Below, piece after piece: positions 20,631 to 31,120 of a DNA stretch of 64,000 bases; within the stretch, counting starts at the first letter, position 1; each line of letters opens with the position of its first letter. The stretch lies in assembly GCA_010909165.1 (NCBI GenBank), contig MU008188.1, positions 1-64,000 of the forward strand, written 5' to 3'. Origin of the DNA: Anthoceros angustus (taxonomy: Eukaryota; Streptophyta; Anthocerotopsida; Anthocerotales; Anthocerotaceae). The position numbers and the translations under genes were made by a program. The notes under the pieces are model-generated. The model had not been told where the DNA came from, did not search any database, and saw nothing but the letters and a program-made list of their open reading frames with translations.

Positions 20631-22550
20631 CTCCTTGCTCATTTGGCCTCTCTGCTGGCAACAAGACTTGCTGATCAATTCTTAGGCCGTCTACAACATG
20701 CTCCTCCTCCTCCTCTTGCAGCCCTCATGCTCCTCCTCTTCCTCCTCTTCCTCCTCTTCCTCCTCTTCCTCCTCTTCCTCCTCCTTCTCCTCATCCTCCT
20801 CCTCTTCCTCCGCCTCGTAGCTTGTGGAGGTCGACCTCCCACTTCAAATGCAAAGGCAAGGCCTTTCCAAGCTTGGTGGAGATGGATATCTCAAGGATGC
20901 CAAGCATCTTCCACCTTGCTTGTGAGAAGCCCTTCCGTTTCCACAAATGCACCAAATAGGTGCTAGAGGTAAGGCGGCCCTTCCTCATCCACCGAATTTG
21001 GCTTGAGGAGCTTTTCTCGGTGGTGGATGTAGGCCTCATACATGATGGTGCCCCAATCTGGCTTGGCTCCTCTTGAAATCTTCCACAAAAATTGAGGAAG
21101 TTGGTGCTGGGGCGTGGTAATTTACCAACCCCGACAATCTTTGAAGAGCCTCCACTTCACCTCCTTCCTCCTCTTCCTCCTCCTTCTCCTCCTTCTCCTC
21201 CTCTTCCTCCATCATGTCGAGGAACTCTGGAATGAGAGGGCCGTTCTTCCTTGGGCGGTTGCTATGAGTTTGACACCAGACGGGAGAACCTCGAGTCTTT
21301 CCTGTAGTCTACCCTCAAGCCGAGTTCTCAGGCATTTGCCACACACCCAAAGCAAAGCAAGTGAATTGGGGCATCACAAGTTCACCTCTCGGCCTTCTCC
21401 TCCTTCTCCTCCTTCTCCTCCTCCTTCTCCTCCTTCTCCTCCTTCTCCTCCTCCTTCTCCTCCTTCTCCTCCTTCTCCTCCTTCTCCTCCTTCTCCTCCT
21501 CCTTCTCCTCCTCCTTCTCCTCCTCCTTCTCCTCCTTCTTCCTCCTCCTCCTTCTCCTCCTTCCTCTCGTGGCGGTGGCGGGTGGTCGAGGTCCTCCTCT
21601 TCAACTCTACCATCTCCTCTACACCTAGGTACTTAGAAATCCTTGCTATCTTACGGACTCTAGCTCTCGTCTTCTATAGCATCATACATTCCCTCGAACT
21701 TCCGAACTTTTATCGGAAAAGGTCACTCCTTGGACGTGGTGGTACTCTCTTGAAGTAACCATAAATCCCTCTACATAATCATACAAAGACTCCCCTCTTC
21801 CTTCGAGTGCTCCACGAGCAGTATGATGTGCATAGCTCAGCACATAATCGTTTCAAAACTACAATTCCCATATAATCCCAATGCGGTGGTGCAGCCTCCC
21901 CAACTGCTTCTGGGCATGACCTCAGCACTCTAGGAAAATTTGGAGACAATCTGAGGCTTCCAAATTCGCATTCACATGTTCAAAAGTTTCCACAAAGCAT
22001 CTTCACCTTGTTGCTTCTCCCCAAATCTCACATCTGGCGCAGTGGGGTGGATCCACCTCTACTTCCTCCACTCATGGTCGGCGTCCACAAAATTGTGGGC
22101 ACACTCCCAAGAAACTCCCACATCGGCAATAAGCATCTGCTGGCGGGATGTCTTGCACGGACTTGGGCACACAAGCGCCTCCTAGCAATCGAGTTGAAAG
22201 GGCAGCAAGTTGGGCAATAATTCGAACAAGACCTTGTGGCTCGGCCATTAGATCGTACTAACTTCTCCTCCTTCTCCTCCTCTTCCTCCTCTTCCTCCTC
22301 TTATAGCAACCAACTCGAGCTAGAAGAGCTCAACAATCCACGAAAAAGTCCTCCTCTTGAGCGAAGATGTGAAATTACTAACCGGCTCGGATTCTTGACC
22401 CTCACCCTTAATCGGCAACTCCTCGGTAACAACCTCCTTCCTCTCTCGTCCGTGAGCACAACCTCCTCCTGCTCTTAGACAACTACCTCTTCTTCCTCCT
22501 CCTTCTCCTCCTTCTCCTCCTTCTCCTCCTCTTCCTCCTCCTCTTCCTCC
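20530..22550. repeat. Mosaic continued: TCC tracts, a diverged LTR-ORF relative, LTR scrap and gag copy
   Basis: 20530-20820 is TCC/CTTCC repeat. 20820-21160 encodes, on the minus strand, a diverged relative of the protein-like sequence in the G-family LTR near 35270 (shared pattern of a cysteine-poor KxxG..LGIxEI stretch and K-rich start). 21236-21360 is a scrap of LTR (gctatgagtttgacaccaga ...). 21360-21570 is (TCCTTC/TCC)n. 21595-22480 matches gag at 38745-39650. Joins fall on pyrimidine-rich words. Confidence 0.65.
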
Positions 22551-24185
22551 TCTTATAGGAGGCCTTCCACATACAACCTCCTCCTCTTCCTCATGACTTT
22601 TGGGGCAAGTACCTTCCTCCTCCTCCTTCCTTGGGGCAAGTACCTTCCTGCCCCTTCTTCTTCTCTGCGGGCGCCCGATTCCTCTTGCCATCCGGGCAAT
22701 CGCGCCCTTCGCGCACTCGAATGGCCCATCTTCTAGCCTCCACGGTGGCGCTCCTTCTCCTCATCCTCTTCCTCCTCTTATAGGAGGCCTTCCACATACA
22801 ACCTCCTCCTCTTATAGGAGGCCTTCCACATACAACCTCCTCCTCCTCTTCCTCCTCTTCCTCCTCTTATAGGAGGCCTTCCACATACAACCTCCTCCTC
22901 TTCCTCCTCCTCTTCCTCCTCTTCCTCCTCCTCTTCCTCCTCTTCCTCCTCCTCTTCCTCCTCCTCTTCCTCCTCTTCCTCCTCTTCCTCCTCTTCCTCC
23001 TCTTATAGGAGGCCTTCCACATACAACCTCCTTCACCTATGGCCACTCTTTAATGTTGCCAACCTACACCTCTAATCCTCTACTCATCTTCTCATCTCCT
23101 TCCCTCTTCCTCCTCTTATAGGAGGCCTTCCACATACAACCTCCTCCTCTTCCTCCTCCTCTTCCTCCTCTTATAGGAGGCCTTCCACATACAACCTCCT
23201 CCTCTTATAGGAGGCCTTCCACATACAACCTCCTCCTCTTATAGGAGGCCTTCCACATACAACCTCCTTCCCTCTTCCTCCTCCTCTTATAGGAGGCCTT
23301 CCACATACAACCTCCTCCTCTTATAGGAGGCCTTCCACTAACACCTACACCTCTAATCCTCTACTCATCTTCTCATCTCCTCATCCTCTTCCTCCTCTTA
23401 TAGGAGGCCTTCCACTAACACCTACACCTCTAATCCTCTACTCATCTTCTCATCTCCTCCTCTTATAGGAGGCCTTCCACATACAACCTCCTCCTCTTAT
23501 AGGAGGCCTTCCACATACAACCTCCTCCTCTTATAGGAGGCCTTCCACATACAACCTCCTCCTCTTATAGGAGGCCTTCCACTAACACCTACACCTCTAA
23601 TCCTCTACTCATCTTCTCATCTCCTCCTCTTATAGGAGGCCTTCCACTAACACCTACACCTCTAATCCTCTACTCATCTTCTCATCTCCTTCCCTCTTCC
23701 TCCTCTTATAGGAGGCCTTCCACATACAACCTCCTCCTCTTCCTCCTCTTCCTCCTCTTATAGGAGGCCTTCCACTAACACCTACACCTCTAATCCTCTA
23801 CTCATCTTCTCATCTCCTCATCCTCTTCCTCCTCTTATAGGAGGCCTTCCACATACAACCTCCTCCTCTTCCTCCTCTTATAGGAGGCCTTCCACATACA
23901 ACCTCCTCCTCTTATAGGAGGCCTTCCACATACAACCTCCTCCTCTTATAGGAGGCCTTCCACTAACACCTACACCTCTAATCCTCTACTCATCTTCTCA
24001 TCTCCTCATCCTCTTCCTCCTCTTATAGGAGGCCTTCCACTAACACCTACACCTCTAATCCTCTACTCATCTTCTCATCTCCTCCTCTTATAGGAGGCCT
24101 TCCACATACAACCTCCTCCTCTTATAGGAGGCCTTCCACATACAACCTCCTCCTCTTATAGGAGGCCTTCCACTAACACCTACAC
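22550..24185. repeat. Tandem array of LTR core-promoter units (27 copies)
   Basis: The word cttataggaggccttccac occurs 27 times. After it the sequence continues in one of two ways. One is atacaacctcctcctcttat (period ~34 bases), as at the LTR TATA region. The other is taacacctacacctctaatc (period ~65-75 bases), as at another place in the same LTR near 9695 and 31600. The two paths share ggccttccac. On the minus strand each unit holds TATAAGAGGAGG. No homogeneous higher-order period is visible. A piece with Gly/Arg-rich frames at 22580-22780 is LTR sequence. Confidence 0.85.
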
Positions 24186-24229
24186 CTCTAATCCTCTACT
24201 CATCTTCTCCTCCTCTTGAGGTAAATTCT

Positions 24230-25202
24230 ATTCTAGCAACTTCACCTATGGCCACTCTTTAATGTTGCCAACCTACACCACCTATCCTTCCCATTCCCCA
24301 AAGCTCATTTATGGTCATTGACAATTCGGTCCTTATCTTCTTGGGTGGCAGGTTCCCTTTTGGTCTTCTCATCCCCTTTTGCCTGGTCTTCCCTTTTTCT
24401 TCTGGTCTTCCGACCTCGACTCCTCATGACTTTTGGGGCAAGTACCTTCCCCCGACTTTTGGGGCAAGTACCTTCCTGCCCCTTCTTCCACCTTTCTGCG
24501 GCGGCGCCCGATTCCTCTTGCCATCCGCAATCGCCTTCGCACTCGAATGGCCCATCTTCTAGCCTCCGGCGCTCCTTCAAAGGGCACCCTACCGCGGTAG
24601 TCAGCGGCTGGGTGGGCGACTACCTACCATGGTAGTGGTCCCTATCTCCTTCCCTCTTCCTCATTGATGGTCCAGGGTTGAGATCCTTTTGCTCCTTCCT
24701 TGTTTGATTTGTCCATACCTATTATGGAGCATGTCTTCAAAGGTTCCTCCCCATTTCTGACCGATGTTGTCACCTCGCTAATTCCTCCGGGCCTTCTTTG
24801 CGTTGGTCTCCTCTCTTGGCTCCTCCTTATCCGTGGGGTGAGGGAATTTCTTACCTTCTCCCTTCTTCACGGGCCATACCGTCTTTGGTCTCCTCGGTGG
24901 CATTGCTCCTCAACCACCTTATCATCTATCTTAGGGGCATGTTGGATCCCCTGCCCCTTCCATCCTCAATCAGCCTTGGTGGCTGGCTCCCCTCAGTCCC
25001 TCGCCGTAGTGCACCTTCCACCGTAGTGCGGACTAGGCGTGGTGTGACCACGGTAGTCAGCGGACTACCGTGGTAGGTGGTCACCTGGTAGGTGACCCCC
25101 TACCTTGCTTCTGCGCCATCTCCTTCCTTTGGCGCGAGGACTCATCCTCCTCTCCTTCACTTGTGGAACAAGTGACCTCCTTACTCCTGCACTTATGTTG
25201 GT
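24230..25202. repeat. G-family LTR fragment, including duplication copy 1 (24757-25202)
   Basis: Matches LTR B from about 32150 to 33180: agcaacttcacctatggcca, actttttggggcaagtacc-like words, the CTACC/GGTAG clusters at 24589-24640 and 25020-25100, and gaggactcatcctcctctcc. The part 24757-25202 is repeated exactly at 25479-25924. Confidence 0.8.
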
Positions 25203-25478
25203 CACTGCCATACCTCCATATGTTGGTTTGTCACATGTAGGTGGTGATTAAATCTCCATCCGCAACCCATGTGCTTGGGTTGTCAAGAGGTGGTGGTCAA
25301 ATGTCTTGCCTCCCAGATGTACCTTCTCTTGGTCATCCTTCAATGTGAACGTCTTCTTGAAAACATCTCGGTTCCTGCGCAGGCCATCTCCATCTTGATG
25401 TGCACAATAAATTACCCGATGATGTCCATTGCTTGACTGTCACCCGCCTCACCATATGTAGTGTTCTCTCCCCATTTG
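25203..25478. other. Spacer between two perfect 446-bp repeats
   Basis: 276 bases (cactgccatacctccatatg ...) that I do not find elsewhere in the window. No coding motif recognised; frames are short on both strands. Confidence 0.5.
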
Positions 25479-26000
25479 CTGACCGATGTTGTCACCTCGC
25501 TAATTCCTCCGGGCCTTCTTTGCGTTGGTCTCCTCTCTTGGCTCCTCCTTATCCGTGGGGTGAGGGAATTTCTTACCTTCTCCCTTCTTCACGGGCCATA
25601 CCGTCTTTGGTCTCCTCGGTGGCATTGCTCCTCAACCACCTTATCATCTATCTTAGGGGCATGTTGGATCCCCTGCCCCTTCCATCCTCAATCAGCCTTG
25701 GTGGCTGGCTCCCCTCAGTCCCTCGCCGTAGTGCACCTTCCACCGTAGTGCGGACTAGGCGTGGTGTGACCACGGTAGTCAGCGGACTACCGTGGTAGGT
25801 GGTCACCTGGTAGGTGACCCCCTACCTTGCTTCTGCGCCATCTCCTTCCTTTGGCGCGAGGACTCATCCTCCTCTCCTTCACTTGTGGAACAAGTGACCT
25901 CCTTACTCCTGCACTTATGTTGGTAGGTTGAGCTCCTCTTTGTGATTTTCATTCTCCTAGGGAGACAACCTCCTCCCGTACCCATGAACCTCGCACTTCC
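25479..26000. repeat. G-family LTR fragment, duplication copy 2 (25479-25924)
   Basis: Bases 25479-25924 appear identical to 24757-25202 by eye. The sequence then continues along the LTR (aggttgagctcctctttgtg, ctcctagggagacaacctcc) to about 25975, further than copy 1 does. Confidence 0.85.
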
Positions 26001-26265
26001 ACAAGTCCATCTCACTAAGTATGTGGAATCCATAGTAAACCGCCACCTCCGCCGCCTCGACATCTCGCTTGTGGATCACGAGTGCCATTGTTGTTGCCTG
26101 GTGAAACCGCGAGGCTTTATGACAAGGCTGCCTTCAAGATTTATGCATGAATGATGCAATTGCTCTCCCCTTCTCTCACAAGGACCTTATGACGCCGCCC
26201 CTTCCTCCTCTCACGGCTTCTGGTAGCATGGCGGATCCTCCGTCTGCCACCGTTCCGTTTTTCCT
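26001..26265. other. Unassigned sequence before copia-3
   Basis: About 265 bases with no match elsewhere in the window and no motif. It lies between the last LTR fragment and the partial copia-3 LTR. Confidence 0.4.
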
Positions 26266-26267
26266 AG

Positions 26268-26412
26268 TCTCATTGAATATCCTAGGCACTCTTCCCTAGA
26301 GGTTAGTTAGTTATGGCAACCGCTCCGGACATGCATATGTCTCTGTTTTCCCTTTTGCATTCAATTGCTCATGACACTTGTCCCTGATCTGTGGCCTTCC
26401 GCATGGTATCTG
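26268..26412 (+). repeat. Copia-3 5' LTR (partial) and degenerate primer site
   Basis: Matches the copia-3 3' LTR at 45938-46070 through attgaatat, tagaggttagttagttat and ggacatgcatatgtctct. It is followed at 26404 by TGGTATCTG, which resembles the tRNA-Met primer site TGGTATCAG with one difference. The first ~35 bases of the LTR seen at 45905 are missing here. Confidence 0.6.
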
Positions 26413-26459
26413 CCCCTGCGGGCTCGATCGTTGATCTTGCCATGAATCGCTTGTCCTCC

Positions 26460-26575
26460 ACCGCTAGCAACTTCACCTATGGCCACTCTTTAATGTTGCC
26501 AACCTACACCTCTAATCCTCTACTCATCTTCTCATCTCCTCATCCTCTTCCTTGGGCGGTTGCTATGAGTTTGAG
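26460..26575. repeat. Patch of three joined G-family LTR scraps
   Basis: Reads as three LTR words joined at shared short strings: agcaacttcacctatggcca..cctacac, then ctctaatcctctactcatct..cttcct, then tgggcggttgctatgagttt. The three sit at separate places in LTR B. The patch interrupts what should be the copia-3 gag. Confidence 0.7.
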
Positions 26576-27640
26576 TCGCATCACACTAGCCGATTTTGGC
26601 TCTTTTGGCCTCCTTCTATAGAGGATGACTCTCTCTGCGCTTTCTTTATTCCTCGACGTCTCCGCAGTCACCGATCATCCCAGATCCCGGCTGCATTTCG
26701 CCGGTTTTCCTCACAAGCCCAAACATCGAGGCTTTCACAAACATCGCAATTTTAATAATTCAACATTGTCGCTTTGAATACACATCAAGTCAGGCCCAGA
26801 TCGACAAGCATAGAAAACGCGATTTACTGATGACTATCACAGAGTGAGATTTGACCTCAAGGATCAGCCCGATTGTCGAAATTGATCGCTTCTAACTGCA
26901 GTATCATGTCGCCCAATCCTCAGCCCGTAGTTGCAAGAGAAGACCGCTGAATCAAATAATTTTGATGCCTGAGTTTCTGTGGTCGGTGCATCCTAGAGGA
27001 AAAGCACCATGGGTCTGCATCAAGAGGGTGACCAGCCATCTGAACACGACACCAAATCGCAAATTATGTCCACATGAAAGATGAGCTAGAATGGAAGTAT
27101 AAGGCGAAGGCACGTCATTCGTTGCCTCGCCTCTCGCAGGAGTTTATATAAGATTGACGTCCTCAAACGAGGTCGCCATTCTATCGAAACCTATGATTCA
27201 AAAGGATATGGTATCAGGCGAACCTGCAATATCGACACTCATGAAGGAGTCTGTCTGAGAGTCGTAGCCAAGTTTCGAGCTCAGAGCAAGCTTGCATCTC
27301 TGGAGTGATCATTTTAATCGGGCAGCAAGTTGCCTCTTCCATCCAAAATGAACACTTTAAGCTGATTATCACCGATCCATACCGCCATACCTACTACCGC
27401 CTCATCAAACCTAACCGCCTTAAAGTTGTATCCTCATTTGCCTCGAAAACAAATGAAGGGAGGTTCTACCATACATATGTTTCACAAATGAGGATACACT
27501 TTAAAGAGGTGGGGGTTTCAGATCCGAGGTAGAGGTAGAGGAAGTTTCCCAGAGGTGAGGTCATCGTCCTCCTTCTCAAACTAACACAAACTCTTCCTCA
27601 ATCAAAACGGAAATTGTAACATCAAGGCAAGCTGAATCGG
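26576..27640 (+). other. Copia-3 gag/leader region, no motif recognised
   Basis: By position this should be copia-3 gag. Plus-strand frames are short and I see no zinc knuckle. A run such as YRHTYYRLIKPNRLK at 27370-27420 is basic but not diagnostic. Confidence 0.4.
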
Positions 27641-30600
27641 ATTAAAGATTGTCAAGAGGATTAAGGATGACAACTCTAAAGGAAAGCATATTCGCCCCAT
27701 AATGCAAGGTCACCACCGGGCCTTGGTTCATGCCCGACCTCTTCAAGAAGGATCTGGCGGTATCTGACACCTTCGAATCATATGTGTTCCAAGAAAATCT
27801 TTCATCTCTTATGTGCCATCTTCCTTGTCATCAAACTGAGATGTTAGCTCAACTATACCAATTAAGGTTCGGCACCATCTTACCCTGCATGGTAGTTTCC
27901 CGGAGAACACTTCATGTTCGAATTGCTAAGAACTGGTTAGTACAATCCTTGGGAAGACAAATCGATCGGATTACCTCAAGGAGTTGAATGCACTTTCCAC
28001 TCTCCGCAAACTTTCATAGCTCGTGGAAAGCCCCTCAGCTTGATCTCTATCTTATGGACTTCTGATGCCACCTCCAATGCAAAACCTAAGATGTTACTCA
28101 CAATCTTCAATGCCTTCAAATGGCATTGTAGACTTGGCCATCCCAATATTAAGGCCATGAGGAGATGCTGAAAGAGAAAAATGGTCCCGGCTCAGTGAAT
28201 TACCCGACCTGACTTGTCATGTGTGCATGGAAAACAGCTCAAGTCCCACTTTGGGAGTGGAAATCCACAAAGGGCCTTCTCCGACCTCGCCATCTATCGT
28301 GGGCCTATGTCTCGGAGCTCATGGGAAAATAAGTTGATTTTGAAGATGATAAGTCCCACTCACCTCTGTGCGTCCGAAAAGTCAAGTGTTTGATCCAAGC
28401 GCTATTTAGCCTATCCGAGAGGCAAATGACATAAGCTTAAATGCATCGACAAAAAAGGAGTACCTTTTCTCGCGCTTCGTGAATATTGTCAAGAGAGGGG
28501 ATCCGCTCCTCCCATACCATTCTCGATATGAATGGTCGTGCAAACATAGACCATACAAGATGCTAAGATCACTACTACCAAGGAGGTTATCTATACGCTC
28601 GCGTGTCGACATTGCTACATACCTCCGATCAGCTTCTCCCCAGTGACAATACACCTTGAGGGATGGATTCCGCACTGCCTCATCGAGTGTTTGGTAGCAC
28701 AACGATGCTCATATCCTGATCCCCTTTAAGTTCTCTCGCTCAAGTCCAAGAGACACATTTTCATTGGGTATGGGCATTCACGGGTATAAATTGTTTGAAC
28801 TCCGCTTCGGAGGGCTCATTCTGCTGTAGCCTTGACCAACCTTGTCCTTCTGCCTCCACTCATTCCTTTGATGATTTTCTCCGCCGCTTGAACTTGAGCA
28901 CCTTGATCCCGCATGGGAGGATCCCACCGACATCCAGTTCCATCGATCCCTCCGATCCGGCATATAGGTCCCGATCGCATTGCCGATTACATCCTTACCT
29001 CCCGATGACCTGGATCCCGTCTCCCCCACCGCCCCGTGAAGGATCGCACGCTTCCTCGATTTCACTCATCCCACCGATCCTCCTCCACCGGCCGTGGTCA
29101 CTTGACAATGAGGACGATCACCAAGCGCACCAAGATATCCCATTTTCCCGATGACGGCTAGTTAACGATCGGAGTATGTTATACTGTTCGACAATTACCT
29201 CGTGTCTACCCGCCGAGAAGACCTCGATGCCAGAACCTCCTTATCGCAGTTGAAGATGGAAGGTACCCGCCACATGGGTCCGCATCGGGAAGTTGTGGTG
29301 GGCTGGTGAATATCATCAATCCCGGACATGAACCACCACATATCGTGAAGCTATCTCACCAGATGCCAAGCATTGAAAGCACATAATCGTTGCTCATACG
29401 AACAAGACATGGAGCTCACCACACTGAGGAAGATTGTGACCTCAAAGTGGGTCTTCAAATTGAAATACAAGGCGGGGTAGCATAGCTATAAGGCTAGACT
29501 TGTCATGCGTGGTTTTTCTCAAGTCCCGAGTTTAGATTATCATGATACTTTCTCTCACATTGTCAAGTCCCGTCCTTGAGTCTTGTTTGCCATATGCGTT
29601 TCTCCTGCACATCCACGGATGGGCGTTAAAGCGCCTTTCTACGGCAAACTAGAGGAGGAGATTTCATCTGACTGAGGGGTTTGAGCTTACGGCGGTGAGG
29701 AGTGGGTATGTGGCTGAAAACCATTTACGGCCTTAAGCGAGCCCTCGTGCTTGGTATGAGTGCATAGATGAGTTTCGATAGGTTTAGGCTTCGTGAAAGC
29801 TCTGCCGATACCAATGTTTACTTGCAAGAGAAAGGTGGTTTGTCATTTTGGCACTTTATGTAGATGATTGTATTCTACTAGGCACACACTTGGAAGGATT
29901 AGTGAAGGGTGCTGGTCGGGCCGAGTTCGAGCATGGTAGATGTGGGTGAACTTTCCTATTGTTTGGGAACCCGGCTTCAAAGAGATCACGCGGTGGAACT
30001 TTGTCCGTGCATCGGGAAAAGTACATCTATGACATGCTTCATAAATACAAGTTAAGGCTAAATGCTTTTACCCCCTTGAAATTTGGATGCAAGTTGTCGA
30101 TTCTTGATCTCCAGACGGACCAAGGCGAGGCTTGATATGGGCTGTCCCCTATGCATAGCGATCGGCTCCCTCATATTACTCGAATCATACTCGTCAGATG
30201 TTTCTTTACCGGTGAGTATGGTTTCTCGGTATACGAAAGAGCCGGGAAGAGCCAGTCGGCAACAAAGCGAATACTTAGGTATCAAGGGGGCAGTGGGCAC
30301 GGCATCCACTATACAAAGAGGCATATAATGGAGAAGAACTTACCTTGGTTGGCTCTTTGCGGATTGGGCCGATCAAGATACCGGAAGGTGTCACGCCTCA
30401 CGCCTTCTTGTTAGCGGGAGAGTGCGATTCGTGGTCGTCGAGCGGAACAACGATTCTCTTTCCTCCACCGAGGCGAGTACTCAGCCCTTACACAAGCAAA
30501 GAGGCCATATGGTTGCGGCGACTCCCTAGCGATATGGGCCAAGGCGGCATACTCCAGGTCATCTTTGTGATAACGATGCCTTGGCTCTAGCACAAAACCC

Positions 30601-30790
30601 GGTCTTTCATGCGAACCAAACACATAGAAGTGCATCACCACTTCGTAAGGCATGCTGTAGAGACTAAGCAAGTGAGGTTAGAGTATATTTCGAGAGAACA
30701 AAAATCGGCGGACATACTTGCAAGCTTTACCTGCGAAACACCATCGGTTCAAAGAGGCTTTGGAGTGTTACACCACTTCACCACGTCAAA
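27641..30790 (+). pseudogene. Copia-3 pol (GAG-pre-integrase, integrase, RT, RNase H)
   Basis: Plus-strand copia pol in the expected order. The GAG-pre-integrase WHCRLGHPNIKAM is at 28121-28159, followed by a CHVCMENSS-like Cys pair (~28205-28240). The integrase C-terminal FIGYGH is near 28758-28775. RT starts SKWVFKLKYKAG at ~29440, then YKARLVMRGFSQVPSLDYHD, and YVDD at 29857-29868 (ALYVDDCILL). RNase H ends with TKHIEVHHHFVRHAVETKQV and SREQKSADIL at 30610-30720. Stops and frameshifts are dense, so this copy is more decayed than copia-1 and cannot make a protein. It differs from copia-1 and copia-2 in strand and motifs. Confidence 0.82.
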
Positions 30791-31120
30791 CAAGTCCGAC
30801 ATCTAGTAAAGTGCATGCGAGAGGCTATAGCGGTGAAATGCAAATTAACCACTACTAAGTCCTACCTATGGTAACGGACTATGATGATCCTTAGCCGTCT
30901 TGGTAGAAGGCGAAACTTAGACTTGCCATTTACATCCGGTTTACGCGATTCAACAAAAATTAGGATCATTATGCGGCCCGCCTCCGGTCGTCATCGATCC
31001 CGTCCATCGATCGACACCGGCCTCTTGACCATCCTTGCTGCGGACATCGGTACTGGGTCGGTATGTGTGAAGCGTGATACCACACCACAACAAAGTGGGA
31101 AAACAAAGTAAGGTGGATGC
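30791..31120 (+). other. Copia-3 tail up to the G-family insertion
   Basis: 330 bases downstream of RNase H with no motif. G-family LTR B begins abruptly at 31121. The probable continuation of copia-3 is 45228-45904. Confidence 0.4.

Noticed and set aside
22550-24185. Possible CRISPR array or satellite DNA
   Set aside because: Units are an LTR promoter fragment with variable, repeated continuations rather than unique spacers, no cas genes are near, and there is no uniform period.
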